Shown here: positions 1-8,961 of the stretch, piece by piece
Layout of the letters: each line of letters opens with the position of its first letter
Position numbering within the stretch: position 1 is the first letter of the stretch
Source of the DNA: Schizochytrium sp. CCTCC M209059
Lineage: Eukaryota; Sar; Bigyra; Thraustochytrida; Thraustochytriidae
Reading direction: 5' to 3'
DNA length: 64,000 bases
Assembly (NCBI GenBank): GCA_000818945.1
Contig: KN805432.1
Span: 30,901 to 94,900 of the forward strand
Program-made: the position numbers and the translations under genes
Notes under the pieces: model-generated
What the model was told of the DNA's origin: nothing
Database searches by the model: none
Seen by the model: only the letters and a program-made list of their open reading frames with translations

Positions 1-478
1 CCCCTCTCCCCTCTTCCCCCTTCCCCCCGTCTCGCCTCGGCGCGATGCCGATGCGGCGAGGGCGCCGCGGCGTGCGGCTCTGCAGACGAGGCGCGGCGGG
101 AAAGCGGAAGGCGGGAAAAGCGGAGGCCGCTCGCATCGCATCGATCCCGCTCGCTCGCTTCGGCGCGCGGCGCGGCGTGCCCGCGCGAGGAGGAGGCGCG
201 AGCAGGCGGCGGAGCAGGCGAGGCGGAGCCGCAGAGAGAGCGAGCGAGGGAGCGAGGAGGGAGCGAGGGAGATAGCGGAGGAGCAAGAGGCAAGCAAGGC
301 AGGCAAGGCGGAGCGGGAAGCGTCGCCGTGGTCCGCGCGAACTTCTTCCGGGGGCCGCTCTCGGCCTGGCCGGTGCGTGCTTGCTTGCTTGCTTCCTTCC
401 TGGGCTTTGCGTGCAGGTGCCTGCCTGCTGGAGAGAGAAGCGGCAGTCGTTCTGTAGGTTGGTTGTGTTGCCTGCCGG

Positions 479-510
<32 letters not shown>

Positions 511-780
511 CTGCCTGCCTGCTTGCCTGCCTTTGAGCTAGCTAGGTAGCTAAGCTGAGCTAGCGAGGAGAGACCCGCTGTAGTTGCGCGGCGTGTGGAG
601 AAGAGCAGAAGAGGAGCAGGCGCAGCGCAGAGCGGGCTGCGCGGAGCTCGCGAAAGCAAACCCGGAGCGCAGCAGCGGACGCGGCAGCAGAGGAGAGCGA
701 GTGCAGCGCAGCGCAGGGCAGGGCAGCGCAAGCAGGCAGGCAGGCAGGGCAGGGCAGCGCAGAGGCACGCGAGAGGCAGG
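1..780. other. Non-coding 5' region of the FDXR-like gene
   Basis: No convincing gene. The sequence is very GC-rich and purine-skewed, with short arrays of TTGC/CTGC (about 477-532) and CAGG (about 733-756) just ahead of the reductase start. Open frames here have no recognisable protein content. The last 186 bases are open in the reductase frame but contain no ATG. Confidence 0.6.
477..532. repeat. TTGC/CTGC tetranucleotide array
   Basis: Imperfect tandem GCTT and GCCT units about 250 bases upstream of the reductase ATG. It is one of many similar arrays found close to start codons in this window. Confidence 0.8.
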
Positions 781-2169
781 ATGGCGCTCCGGTTTTGCGT
801 GGTGGGGTCTGGCCCCGGAGGCATGTACACGGCCAAGTACTTGCTCAAGGCGCTGGGAGACAGGCTGAGCTTGGACGTGGTGGACAAGCTGCCGACGGCG
901 TATGGACTCGTGCGCTACGGCGTGGCGCCCGACCACCCCGAGGTGAAGTCGGTGAGCAATGACTTTGACGAGGTCATGGCGGACGAGCGCGTGCGGTTCT
1001 TCGGCAACGTGCGCGTGGGCTCGGACGTGAGCGTGGAAGACCTGCGCGAGGCCTACGACGGCATCATCTTCGCCTACGGCGCGACCGCGGACAAGCCCCT
1101 CGGCGTGAAAAACGAGGAGGGCACCAAGAACGTCTGGGGCGCGCGCGCCTTTGTCAACTGGTACAATGGCCATCCCGAGATGGCCGACGTGGCGCCGCCC
1201 ATGCTCGATCACGAGTCCGCCGTCATCATCGGTCAGGGCAACGTCGCGCTTGACTGCGCGCGCGTGCTCACCAAGAGCGTCGACGAGCTCGCCAAGACCG
1301 ACATCTCTCGCGCCGCCCTCGAGCTCCTCGCCGAAAGCAAGGTGCGCCGCGTCTCGGTCATTGGCCGAAGGGGCACCGCGCAGGCTGCCTTCACCATCAA
1401 GGAACTCCGTGAGCAGACCAAGCTCGACGGCGTCGGCTGCGTTATCGACAAGGACGAGCTCGCGCGGGGCCTCACCGCGGCCTCTCTCGAGGAGATCGCC
1501 GGCGCTCGCGCCACCAAGCGCATCAACGACCTGATCCAGAAGATCGCTGCCGATTCCGAAAAGGCCAAGAAGAAGGAGCGCAACACCTTCATGCGCTTCC
1601 TCCTCTCCCCCACGGAGATCCTTCGCGACGACACCGACCGTGTCTCGGGCATCGTGCTCCAGCACAACCGCCTCGAAGGCGAGGCCAACGCGCAGCGCGC
1701 GGTCCCGCTCGAGGGCGCCGACCTTGAAACCCTCGATTGCGGTCTGCTTATCCGCTCCATCGGGTACAGGTCCGAGCCCATCCCGGGCGTCCCCTTCAAC
1801 GACCGCAAGGCCACGGTCGACAACGACCACGGCCGCGTCGAGGGCGCCAAGGGCCTGTACACTGCTGGCTGGGTCAAGCGCGGACCTTCAGGCATTATTG
1901 GCACCAACATTACCTGCGCCAAGGACACCGTCGACTCCATTGTGCAGGACGTGGAGAGTGGTGTTATCACCGGCACGGGCCAGCGCACGGGCATTGAGCC
2001 CCTGCTCAAGTCAGAGTCCCCCATTGTGTCCTGGAGCGACTACGAGCGTCTTGACGCGCTCGAGCGCCAGCGCGGCGAGAGTGCAAACCCGCCTGCGGTT
2101 CGCGAGAAGCTTCTCTCCGTATCGTCCATGCTCGAGGCCATGGGCCTTCCTGTCAAACAGTCTCAGTAG
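781..2169 (+). CDS. NADPH:adrenodoxin/ferredoxin oxidoreductase (FDXR/Arh1 family)
   Basis: 462 residues from the first ATG. The family moves electrons from NADPH through FAD to a mitochondrial [2Fe-2S] ferredoxin for Fe-S cluster, heme and sterol chemistry. Seen in the sequence: the FAD-binding GSGPGG at residues 9-14, a typical YGLVRYGVAPDHPEVK block about 40 residues later, the NADP-binding GQGNVALD near residue 148, the GRRGTAQAAF segment, and the C-terminal GWVKRGPSGIIGTN motif. Length matches the family. The FAD loop starts at residue 9, so this ATG leaves no room for a mitochondrial presequence. The frame is open upstream to base 595 and encodes an Arg/Ala/Gln-rich stretch without an ATG. 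A cytosolic form, non-AUG initiation or an undetected upstream exon are the options. The family call is secure. Confidence 0.95.
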   Translation: MALRFCVVGSGPGGMYTAKYLLKALGDRLSLDVVDKLPTAYGLVRYGVAPDHPEVKSVSNDFDEVMADERVRFFGNVRVGSDVSVEDLREAYDGIIFAYGATADKPLGVKNEEGTKNVWGARAFVNWYNGHPEMADVAPPMLDHESAVIIGQGNVALDCARVLTKSVDELAKTDISRAALELLAESKVRRVSVIGRRGTAQAAFTIKELREQTKLDGVGCVIDKDELARGLTAASLEEIAGARATKRINDLIQKIAADSEKAKKKERNTFMRFLLSPTEILRDDTDRVSGIVLQHNRLEGEANAQRAVPLEGADLETLDCGLLIRSIGYRSEPIPGVPFNDRKATVDNDHGRVEGAKGLYTAGWVKRGPSGIIGTNITCAKDTVDSIVQDVESGVITGTGQRTGIEPLLKSESPIVSWSDYERLDALERQRGESANPPAVREKLLSVSSMLEAMGLPVKQSQ

Positions 2170-2894
2170 ACGAGCTGCTGCTGACGTTTTACACCCTGAT
2201 TGATTTAGCGTTTTTTTGTGATAATTTGTCGGCAACGACCAGATCAATACTGTTTGGCTGTTTCGCCCGTTTCGCCCGTCGATGCCCCCTGTATACACAT
2301 ACAAAGCTTGGCGCCAGGGAGTCGGGACTGCTCTCTTTGCGCAGATACGACAAGTCCAGGTACGGGCTGTTGCTGTGCAACAACAGAGGAGACAAGATTC
2401 ATCAATCTGGGTTCTACTCCAGTAACGCCTGCCGTGGCAGTCGCTTGTGCTAGGCAAGCGGGCCGGCGGCGACGAAACCACCATCATATCACCGACATCA
2501 TGAAGATGAAAAAAATAGAAAGTAGAAACGTTTGTTCAGAAATACGGACTGCAAACAAAAATACGAATACGATCGCACAATCTTGGTGCAATTCGATCAG
2601 ACGCTTGAGTAAAAGGAATACTCTGACCAATTAAACAACGAATTTGAGCCAAGATCAGCTTTCAGAGTGTGGTACCAAAAGGGTGCGTATCACCACCCGC
2701 AACAAATGCGTTCATGCGTCAACGTTTGCGTGCCATGCATTGCATTCGAATATGCATCCACCAACAGGAGCTGAGCTTTAGCTTTAGCTTTAGCTTTAGC
2801 TTTAGCAGCAGCAGCAGCAGCAGCAGCAGGCCGTCAAAGAGACCACGCGTGCACCAAGGCAGCAACACAACGACTAGACAGTAGAGGCGCGTCG
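2170..2894. other. Spacer between converging genes
   Basis: 3' flanks of the reductase (+) and the ARL2BP-like gene (-). No gene seen. AT-richer than the coding DNA, with a compound hexanucleotide/trinucleotide repeat near its right end. Confidence 0.6.
2772..2829. repeat. Compound (TTTAGC)n(AGC)n microsatellite
   Basis: About five TTTAGC units pass directly into about eight AGC units. The shared AGC suggests one repeat grew out of the other by slippage. Confidence 0.9.
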
Positions 2895-3458
2895 TCAGCG
2901 CAACATGGGCATCGCGCACAGAATATCTGGGTTTGATGCGACGTCCGCAAACGCTGCGTGATGGCTCGACGGCCTGTGAGAAACCATAAGGTCCTTGAAC
3001 TCGTCAAAGTCTCCGAGACTCAGGAGAATATCAAAAACATCACCGCAGACCTCATCCTTGCGCTTCTCGCAGGCGATGGCAAACTTGTCAAGACGGAAGC
3101 CAGGCATGCGGCGCTGTAGACGTGACTCCAAATAGCCTTCGATGAGGTCAGTGTACTCGTGAAAGAGAGTTGTGTACTCGAGTTTGTTTTCTTCCTCATC
3201 GGGATCGAAAACTTCGCAATGGTCCTCGCAAAACCTGGTCTGCATCTCAGCGAAACCGGGCTCCATGATGATCTCCTCGAGAGCGCCAACGACTTCATCA
3301 AAGGCATTCTCCTCGGCCGTTCCTCCGCGACCTCGGCAAATCAAGTGCTCGTCTTCTTCCGCACTGCCGAATGCGCGGTCGATTTTGCCCTCGTACAATC
3401 GCTCATCCTCGACGCGCTCGTCGAGGCTCACGCCTTTGAATTCACGGCTCAAGTCCAT
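2895..3458 (-). CDS. ARL2-binding protein (BART domain)
   Basis: 187 residues from the first ATG; the open frame extends four codons upstream only from a TTG. Metazoan ARL2BP binds GTP-loaded ARL2/ARL3 small GTPases and acts at mitochondria, centrosome and cilium base. The BART signature is clear: a helix with FDEVVGALEEIIMEPGF, then FCEDHCEVF, then NKLEYTTLFHEYTDLIEGYLE, and FKDLMVSHR near the C terminus. An acidic leader of about 50 residues precedes the domain and a short tail follows it. Length is close to the animal protein. The gene converges with the reductase. A role at the flagellar base is inference from the family and from RSP3 elsewhere in the window. Confidence 0.9.
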   Translation of the reverse strand: MDLSREFKGVSLDERVEDERLYEGKIDRAFGSAEEDEHLICRGRGGTAEENAFDEVVGALEEIIMEPGFAEMQTRFCEDHCEVFDPDEEENKLEYTTLFHEYTDLIEGYLESRLQRRMPGFRLDKFAIACEKRKDEVCGDVFDILLSLGDFDEFKDLMVSHRPSSHHAAFADVASNPDILCAMPMLR

Positions 3459-4045
3459 TCCTCCTTGCAAAATTCGCTCGCTTAGTTGCTCGCTCGCTTG
3501 CTTGTTTGTTTACGTCGGTGCTCGTCCGCGTGCTTGGGCTCCGTGCGACTTCTTCTCCTGACGCGCACCGCGACAATTCGAGAATGAAGCCTGGGTCAGC
3601 CTGCAAACTTTGCGGCGTTCATAAGTCCTGCACGCGCGAAACCGTCTCCGCTGGGCCATGTATTCGTTGTGAGACCTACATATACTAACTAACCACAAAC
3701 AGATCATCCCTCGCGCAGAAAGAAAGTCAGATCAGCTCTCGAGTCTTCTTTTACTCTTTCTCGTTTTGGCCCAGTTCAGGTCGCCAGTTCTTGTGACCGT
3801 TGAAAACCAAAAAAAATATTTTGGACTTGAAATTAAGAAATCTTGGAGTGCCGTACTCCCAGATGCAAGCAAGCATTTTTCTGCCCGCTTGAGAAATGCC
3901 TGCGTAGATTGAAGCCTGGTATCGATTGCATTCGTAGTATTCTCACCGACAGGGACTTTTGAAGATCACGCAAGCACAGTCGCCATTAGTGCGGACTTGC
4001 ACAGGCAAAGGGAAAGGGGAGAGGGAAAAAAAAAAAAAAAAAGAG
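3459..4045. other. Spacer upstream of ARL2BP and downstream of the minus-strand tRNA
   Basis: No gene seen. A short GCTTGCTTGCTCG array lies at about 3475-3505, just upstream of the ARL2BP start. The right end holds the T-run (A-run on this strand) that ends the tRNA transcript. Confidence 0.55.
4024..4042 (-). terminator. Pol III T-tract terminator of the minus-strand tRNA
   Basis: A run of about 17 A on the plus strand, read as T on the tRNA strand, begins within about 5 bases of the tRNA 3' end. Confidence 0.8.
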
Positions 4046-4139
4046 GGGACACGAGGGGAATCGAACCCCTGACATCCTGCATGTTGTTGTGTAGGAACAC
4101 AGATGCGAAGCAGGCGATCTACCACTGATCTACGCGCCC
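4046..4139 (-). tRNA. tRNA-Ala(CGC) with 22-nt intron; discriminator C
   Basis: Full cloverleaf: acceptor GGGCGCG/CGTGTCC, D stem GATC/GATC, anticodon stem CCTGC/GCAGG with loop TTCGCAT, and T arm AGGGG-TTCGATT-CCCCT. Anticodon CGC reads Ala GCG. A 22-nt intron follows A37, the canonical position. The exons are identical to the copy at 4844-4937 except that the discriminator base is C here instead of the A normal for tRNA-Ala. The transcript runs into a long T tract just downstream, an RNA polymerase III terminator. The altered base 73 leaves it uncertain whether this copy can be charged. Confidence 0.9.
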
Positions 4140-4843
4140 TTGCTCGCCAAGAGGGCTTCGTTACTTATAAAACGTAAGATAGCTTGGAAGAGAATTGTCA
4201 TTCTTTTTACCTGGAAGAGGGAAATGTGAAGATGGCACTGAAAACCATGAGACGGCGTCAAAGTATATGCAGTGGACGCTGTGCAGCATACTGCATGATG
4301 CGGTTTCCAATTATTTCAGATGAGCTTCCTGCTTCTTCCTTCAATCATTTCGGAAAGGGAAAAAATTCATTTGGCTTCTAAACCGAATTGGCTGGCAAGA
4401 GCAAAAAGTATGACTAGCTGCACTACAGGCAGCCGTTCTGCGAGCTTTAGGCAGTCGCAAAATTTCAAAACTTTGTGGGTAAGGGAAGAGCTCTTACTCT
4501 CAAGCGAAGCGCTGCGGACTAAGATCAGTCAATACCTCAGCTGAATTCCTGCAGAGAATGTAGGAGGTTATTTATGCAATGGTAGGGTACGAGACGAAAA
4601 CCTATGAGCCTGAAACAGACATCCTCTAGGGAATATACTCTTGAGCGCATGTACACAAAGCGAAACAATCTGTGTCGGCGCCGGAGTGATTCGCTGTCAT
4701 GTCTGTGAAGGCTCGCGCACTTCCAAAACGAACGCAAAAGCGCCCGTTATGTGAAAAAGATAAAGCTTTGCAATAGAGTTGGGATGCAGCCCCCAAAAAC
4801 AGGATAGTCTTTTATGAATGACCATAGACTCGGTTCCGGTCAA
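4140..4843. other. AT-rich spacer between two divergent tRNA-Ala genes
   Basis: About 700 bases of lower-GC sequence with only short, unconvincing open frames. It is flanked by the tRNA genes in inverted orientation, both transcribed outward. Confidence 0.55.
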
Positions 4844-4937
4844 GGGCGCGTAGATCAGTGGTAGATCGCCTGCTTCGCATTCGTGTTACAACACAACAAC
4901 ATGCAGGATGTCAGGGGTTCGATTCCCCTCGTGTCCA
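4844..4937 (+). tRNA. tRNA-Ala(CGC) with 22-nt intron
   Basis: Acceptor GGGCGCG pairs with CGTGTCC (two G-U pairs), discriminator A. Anticodon CGC is at 4876-4878 in loop TTCGCAT. The intron is 4880-4901, immediately after A37, and removing it leaves 72 nt. The B box GGTTCGATTCC is canonical; the A box starts TAGATCAGTGG. Exons match the minus-strand copy, but the intron differs at several positions, mainly in its first half. A T7 run starts 5 bases after the gene. Confidence 0.95.
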
Positions 4938-4941
4938 AGCC

Positions 4942-4948
4942 TTTTTTT
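4942..4948 (+). terminator. Pol III T7 terminator of the plus-strand tRNA
   Basis: Seven T residues just after the tRNA 3' end, followed by a second T run. Confidence 0.8.
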
Positions 4949-5223
4949 CTGTTTTTTTGTTTTTTTCCAAAAACATTCTCATGCTGTTCTATTTTTTGGA
5001 AACCTTAGTTATTGAATGCCACACACACAGAAAGAAACGTGGCTTGGACAGCATGAAATCAGAATAGGATAGTACTACTCCAGCGATATGAAACTTGAAC
5101 AAGCCTACATCAACTCAAACGAAATGGAATCTGAACAGGCCTACGAGTAGTCTACCGTGGATCAAAAGAGCCTAAACAGTTATGTAGATTGGAACGCACG
5201 ATTTTTCGTTATCTACGATTTGA

Positions 5224-8200
5224 CTAAAACATGCCAAAGAAGCTCTTCTTCTTCTTTGGCGGAGGTTTCACGGAAGCGAGGAGATCGATCTCCTTGCAAA
5301 TGACGTCGCGCTGATTACGGCCTTGGCCAAAGCGAACCATGTACTTTTGAGCCCCCTGATTCCTCAGGACGACGCCAATCTCATGAGGCGCGACGCGAGC
5401 GTGCCTTCCTCTGAATTTGACATGCTGATTGGGCGCGAACTTGTTCGTGCGCGCGAGAGCGCCCGTGGTACGAGAGTTCGCGCGATAGCGTGAGTCCCCT
5501 AATGGCGTCTTTTGAGAATTGAGGTGTCTCACAAGCTTGTTCCGCTCCTCGAACGATGGCACAACTACTCGCAAGTCAGTAGACGTGATGCCCTTGCACT
5601 TGCTGACAGTGTCGAAACCTTTGCTACACATCTGTCTATAGTACTTTTGCATGCCAATTTCAGTGAGGCAATCAAGCAGATCCTCATCATCAGATGAGCT
5701 TCCGCCACGAGACCTGCTTCGAGACCTGCTTCGAGACTTATAGTCCTTGAACGCCTTAATGTACTTGTCGCGTTCAGTCTGAGTGATACCAATACCAGCA
5801 ATGCGGAGGTCTTGCTGCGTGGCATTGGCACACGCTCGAAGTGTCTTGAATCTCTTCACCATCGCTGCCATATTCTTTTCGTTGGCCCCGGCCCTGCGCA
5901 TGACCTTGCGGATCTCGGACTCCTCATCGGACGAAGACCCACTACTGCTACTGCTGCTAAAGCTACTGCCTCTGGTCCTGCGCCGCGAACCCTTGGAACG
6001 AGAGCGCGACCGGCTCTTCGACTTTGACTTTCGTTTGCTGGCGTGCTCCTTGACATACTTGTTGATCGCGAAGCGGTCGGTTTGAAAGATACCCGTGACC
6101 TTTTTAAGGGCCAGCATATCTCCTCTGATTCCCTTCTCCACCGTGTACCCGGCGGCGAGAACTTGCTTCAGCTTTGCGTCCTGCTTGCATGACTTGAGGG
6201 CCTTGCGAATGAGTTCCTCGTCGCTCGAGGCACCATCAGAGAAGGATGACGACCCTCCGCGAGACCGACCCCGGCTGCGACTGCGGCTCTTCGATTTGCT
6301 CCGACTCGAGATTTTTGCATCTTTAAAGGCAGACACAATCTTTTCTCGCTGCGAGAACATGCCAACGCCCATGTCGCGCAAGTCAGAATGCTTCATACCC
6401 TTGCACTTTTTAATCGTGGTGAAACCCGCCTTGATAATCGGCCTGTAAAAGTCCGATTGACCGGCCTTTCGTAGGATCGACCTGATCTCGGCCTTATCGT
6501 CGCCACCGTCCGAGGAGCTCGACCCAGATGACGATCCAGACGACACTGACCGTTTACTTCCCCGGGATCGACCACGACTTCGGCTCCTGCTGCGACTGCC
6601 CTTTTTCGCCTCGTAGCCCTCGAAGGCCTTCAGTATGCGCGTACGCTCGGAAAAAGTTTTCACGTCTGCTTCACGCAAATTCGCGTGCGTGAGTTTCTTA
6701 CACTTTTTCACGGTATCAAACCCATTTTTGATCAGGGATTTCGCATACTTTTTCAAATCCGCGTCGGCCAGAATCTTCTTGATAATCTCACTTTCGTCGT
6801 CTGACGAATCGCTGCCCGACGAGTCCGAAGCCGACGATCCACTGCTGCTCGACGACCCTCTCTTCTTCCTCTTCGAAGACTTGCTGCTGCTTCGGCTCTT
6901 GCTTCGGCTCTTGCCTCGGCTTTTGCTGCGGCTCTTCTTCTTCTTCTTTTCCTCGGCCTCTTTGAAGGCTGCCATGACCTTGATCCGTTGACCAAAGAGA
7001 TTCACGCCAAGCTTACGCAGATCCTGGTGCTCCAACGCCGCGGCTTTGCGCAGGGTCGTGATCTTCTTCTTCTTGAATTCGCTGGACGCCGCTGCTTGAC
7101 TGTTCGCTTTGAGAACGCTTTTGATCGTCTCCCAGTCGTCATCATCTCCACTGCCACTGCTGCTGCTGCTGCTGCCACTCTCGCTGCTGCTACCGCTCTT
7201 GCTGCTGCTGCTGCTGCTGCTGCTGTTGCTGCTGCTGGAGCCAGAGCGTCCTCGCCTGCTACTCTTGCTCTTGCTCTTGCTCCGCTTGCGGCTGCGGCTG
7301 CGGCTGCGACTCTTTGATTTCGACTTCGACTTGCTGCGGCTCTTGCTGCGGCTCTTCTCTGGGAGCTTGACCTTTCGAAAGCCGTCAATGATCGAATCTC
7401 GCTGTTTAAAGTTATTCAGACCCGCCGACCGGAGTTCCGAGTGCGAGACAGACTTGAGTTTTTTGAGCGACATGAGCTTGGCCTTCTCAAGAGACTTCCG
7501 GACATCTTCCTGGCCTACCTTCTTCAAAATCTTCTTGATCTTGGCCTTTTCGTCTTCGTCTTCCGAGCCGCTGGAAGAACTCTCGGAAGAAGAGGACCCA
7601 GAGCTCGAAGATGAGGAGGAGGAGGAGGAACGTTTCTTCTTGGACGATTTGGAGGACTTGGACGACCTCGAGCTCTTGCTCTTGCTACGGCTCTTGCTCC
7701 GCTTTTTGGACCCGGACGCGGGGAGCGACGCGAACGCGTTCTTGAGCCTCTCGCGCTCGCCCCATTGCCAGACACCCAGGTCCTTCCACTCGCGATGGTC
7801 CATAGCCTGGACCTTCTTCACGGTTTTGAAACCGTCACTCAAGAGCTTCTTGGTGTGCGAATCGGCGTTATTTTCTTTCATCACCTTTTTAATCGTTGCC
7901 TCATCGTCCTCGCTACCTGTCCCACTCGAGCTTCCTGACGACGAACTACTGCTGCCCCCGCGGGACCGCCCACGCTTGCTGCTCTTCGACTTGCTACGGC
8001 TGCGGCTGCGGCTTTTCGACTTGCTGGCCTCCTGAAAGGCCTTGATCAATCGTTCGCGACCCGAGTAGAGATGGAGGCCAGCGTCGCGCAAATCGGAGTG
8101 AGAGACCTTCTGCAGTTTCTTTAGCGACTTGAAGCCTTTCTTTTCCAATGACTTCCGCACACTATCCGTCACTTTTTCTCCTTTGTAGATTTTCTTGATC

Positions 8201-8928
8201 TTTGCTGCCTCGTCATCGGATCCAGAGTCAGAGCTGCTGCTGCTTCCGCTGCTGCTACTGCTACTCTTGCTCTTGCTCCGTTTCTTCGACTTGCTGCGAC
8301 TTCGACTGCGACTCTTGTTTCGCTTCTCCGAGGACTTGTCGCGAAGAGCAGTCATAATCCGATCGCGCTCCGAAAACATGTTAATATCCATGGCACGCAG
8401 CTCACCATGCGAAAGCTCCTTGCACTTCTTGAATGTTTTGTAGCCCTTCTTGAACAACACCTTGCAATGCTTCTCGAGACCAATTTCCGTCAACGCCTTC
8501 TTGATCGCGCTCTTGTCATCCCCGCCATCACTGTCGCTGCTCGATGACGAAGAGGAGGATGCTTTCGATGACGAACGCTTCTTGGACTTGCTGCGGCTCT
8601 TGCTGCGGCTCTTGCTGCGGCTCTTACTGCGACTTTTACTGCGGCTACGGCCAGAACTAGACTTGGCCCCGCCCTTCGATTCTTTGCATGCTTTAATGAC
8701 CTTGAAACGGATGGTCATGGGTATCTCGGAATTCTTCATCTCAAGGTGGCTATTCGCCTTACCTTTGGCCAGCGTGAATCCTTCCTTCAGTGCAGTCTTG
8801 AGCTTGTCGCTGATGCCCAAGTCCTTGAAAATGCCCTTCAGTATTTCCTCGTCATTTCCTTCGTCACTACTGCTGCTATCGTCCTTGGACGACTTCTTCT
8901 TCTTCTTAGACGATGTGGACTTCTTGTC

Positions 8929-8961
<33 letters not shown>

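Noticed and set aside
2218..2634. Short plus-strand frames after the reductase stop
   Set aside because: AT-rich 3' flank with no protein-like composition or conserved motif.
4858..5067. Short frame starting inside the tRNA-Ala gene
   Set aside because: It reads tRNA sequence and the T-rich terminator. The same artefact occurs over the minus-strand tRNA.
7109..8035. Long plus-strand frame rich in Leu/Arg opposite the multi-SAM gene
   Set aside because: It is the antisense of Ser/Lys/Arg repeat codons. The Leu runs come from complementing AGC/AAG repeats, and no domain is present.
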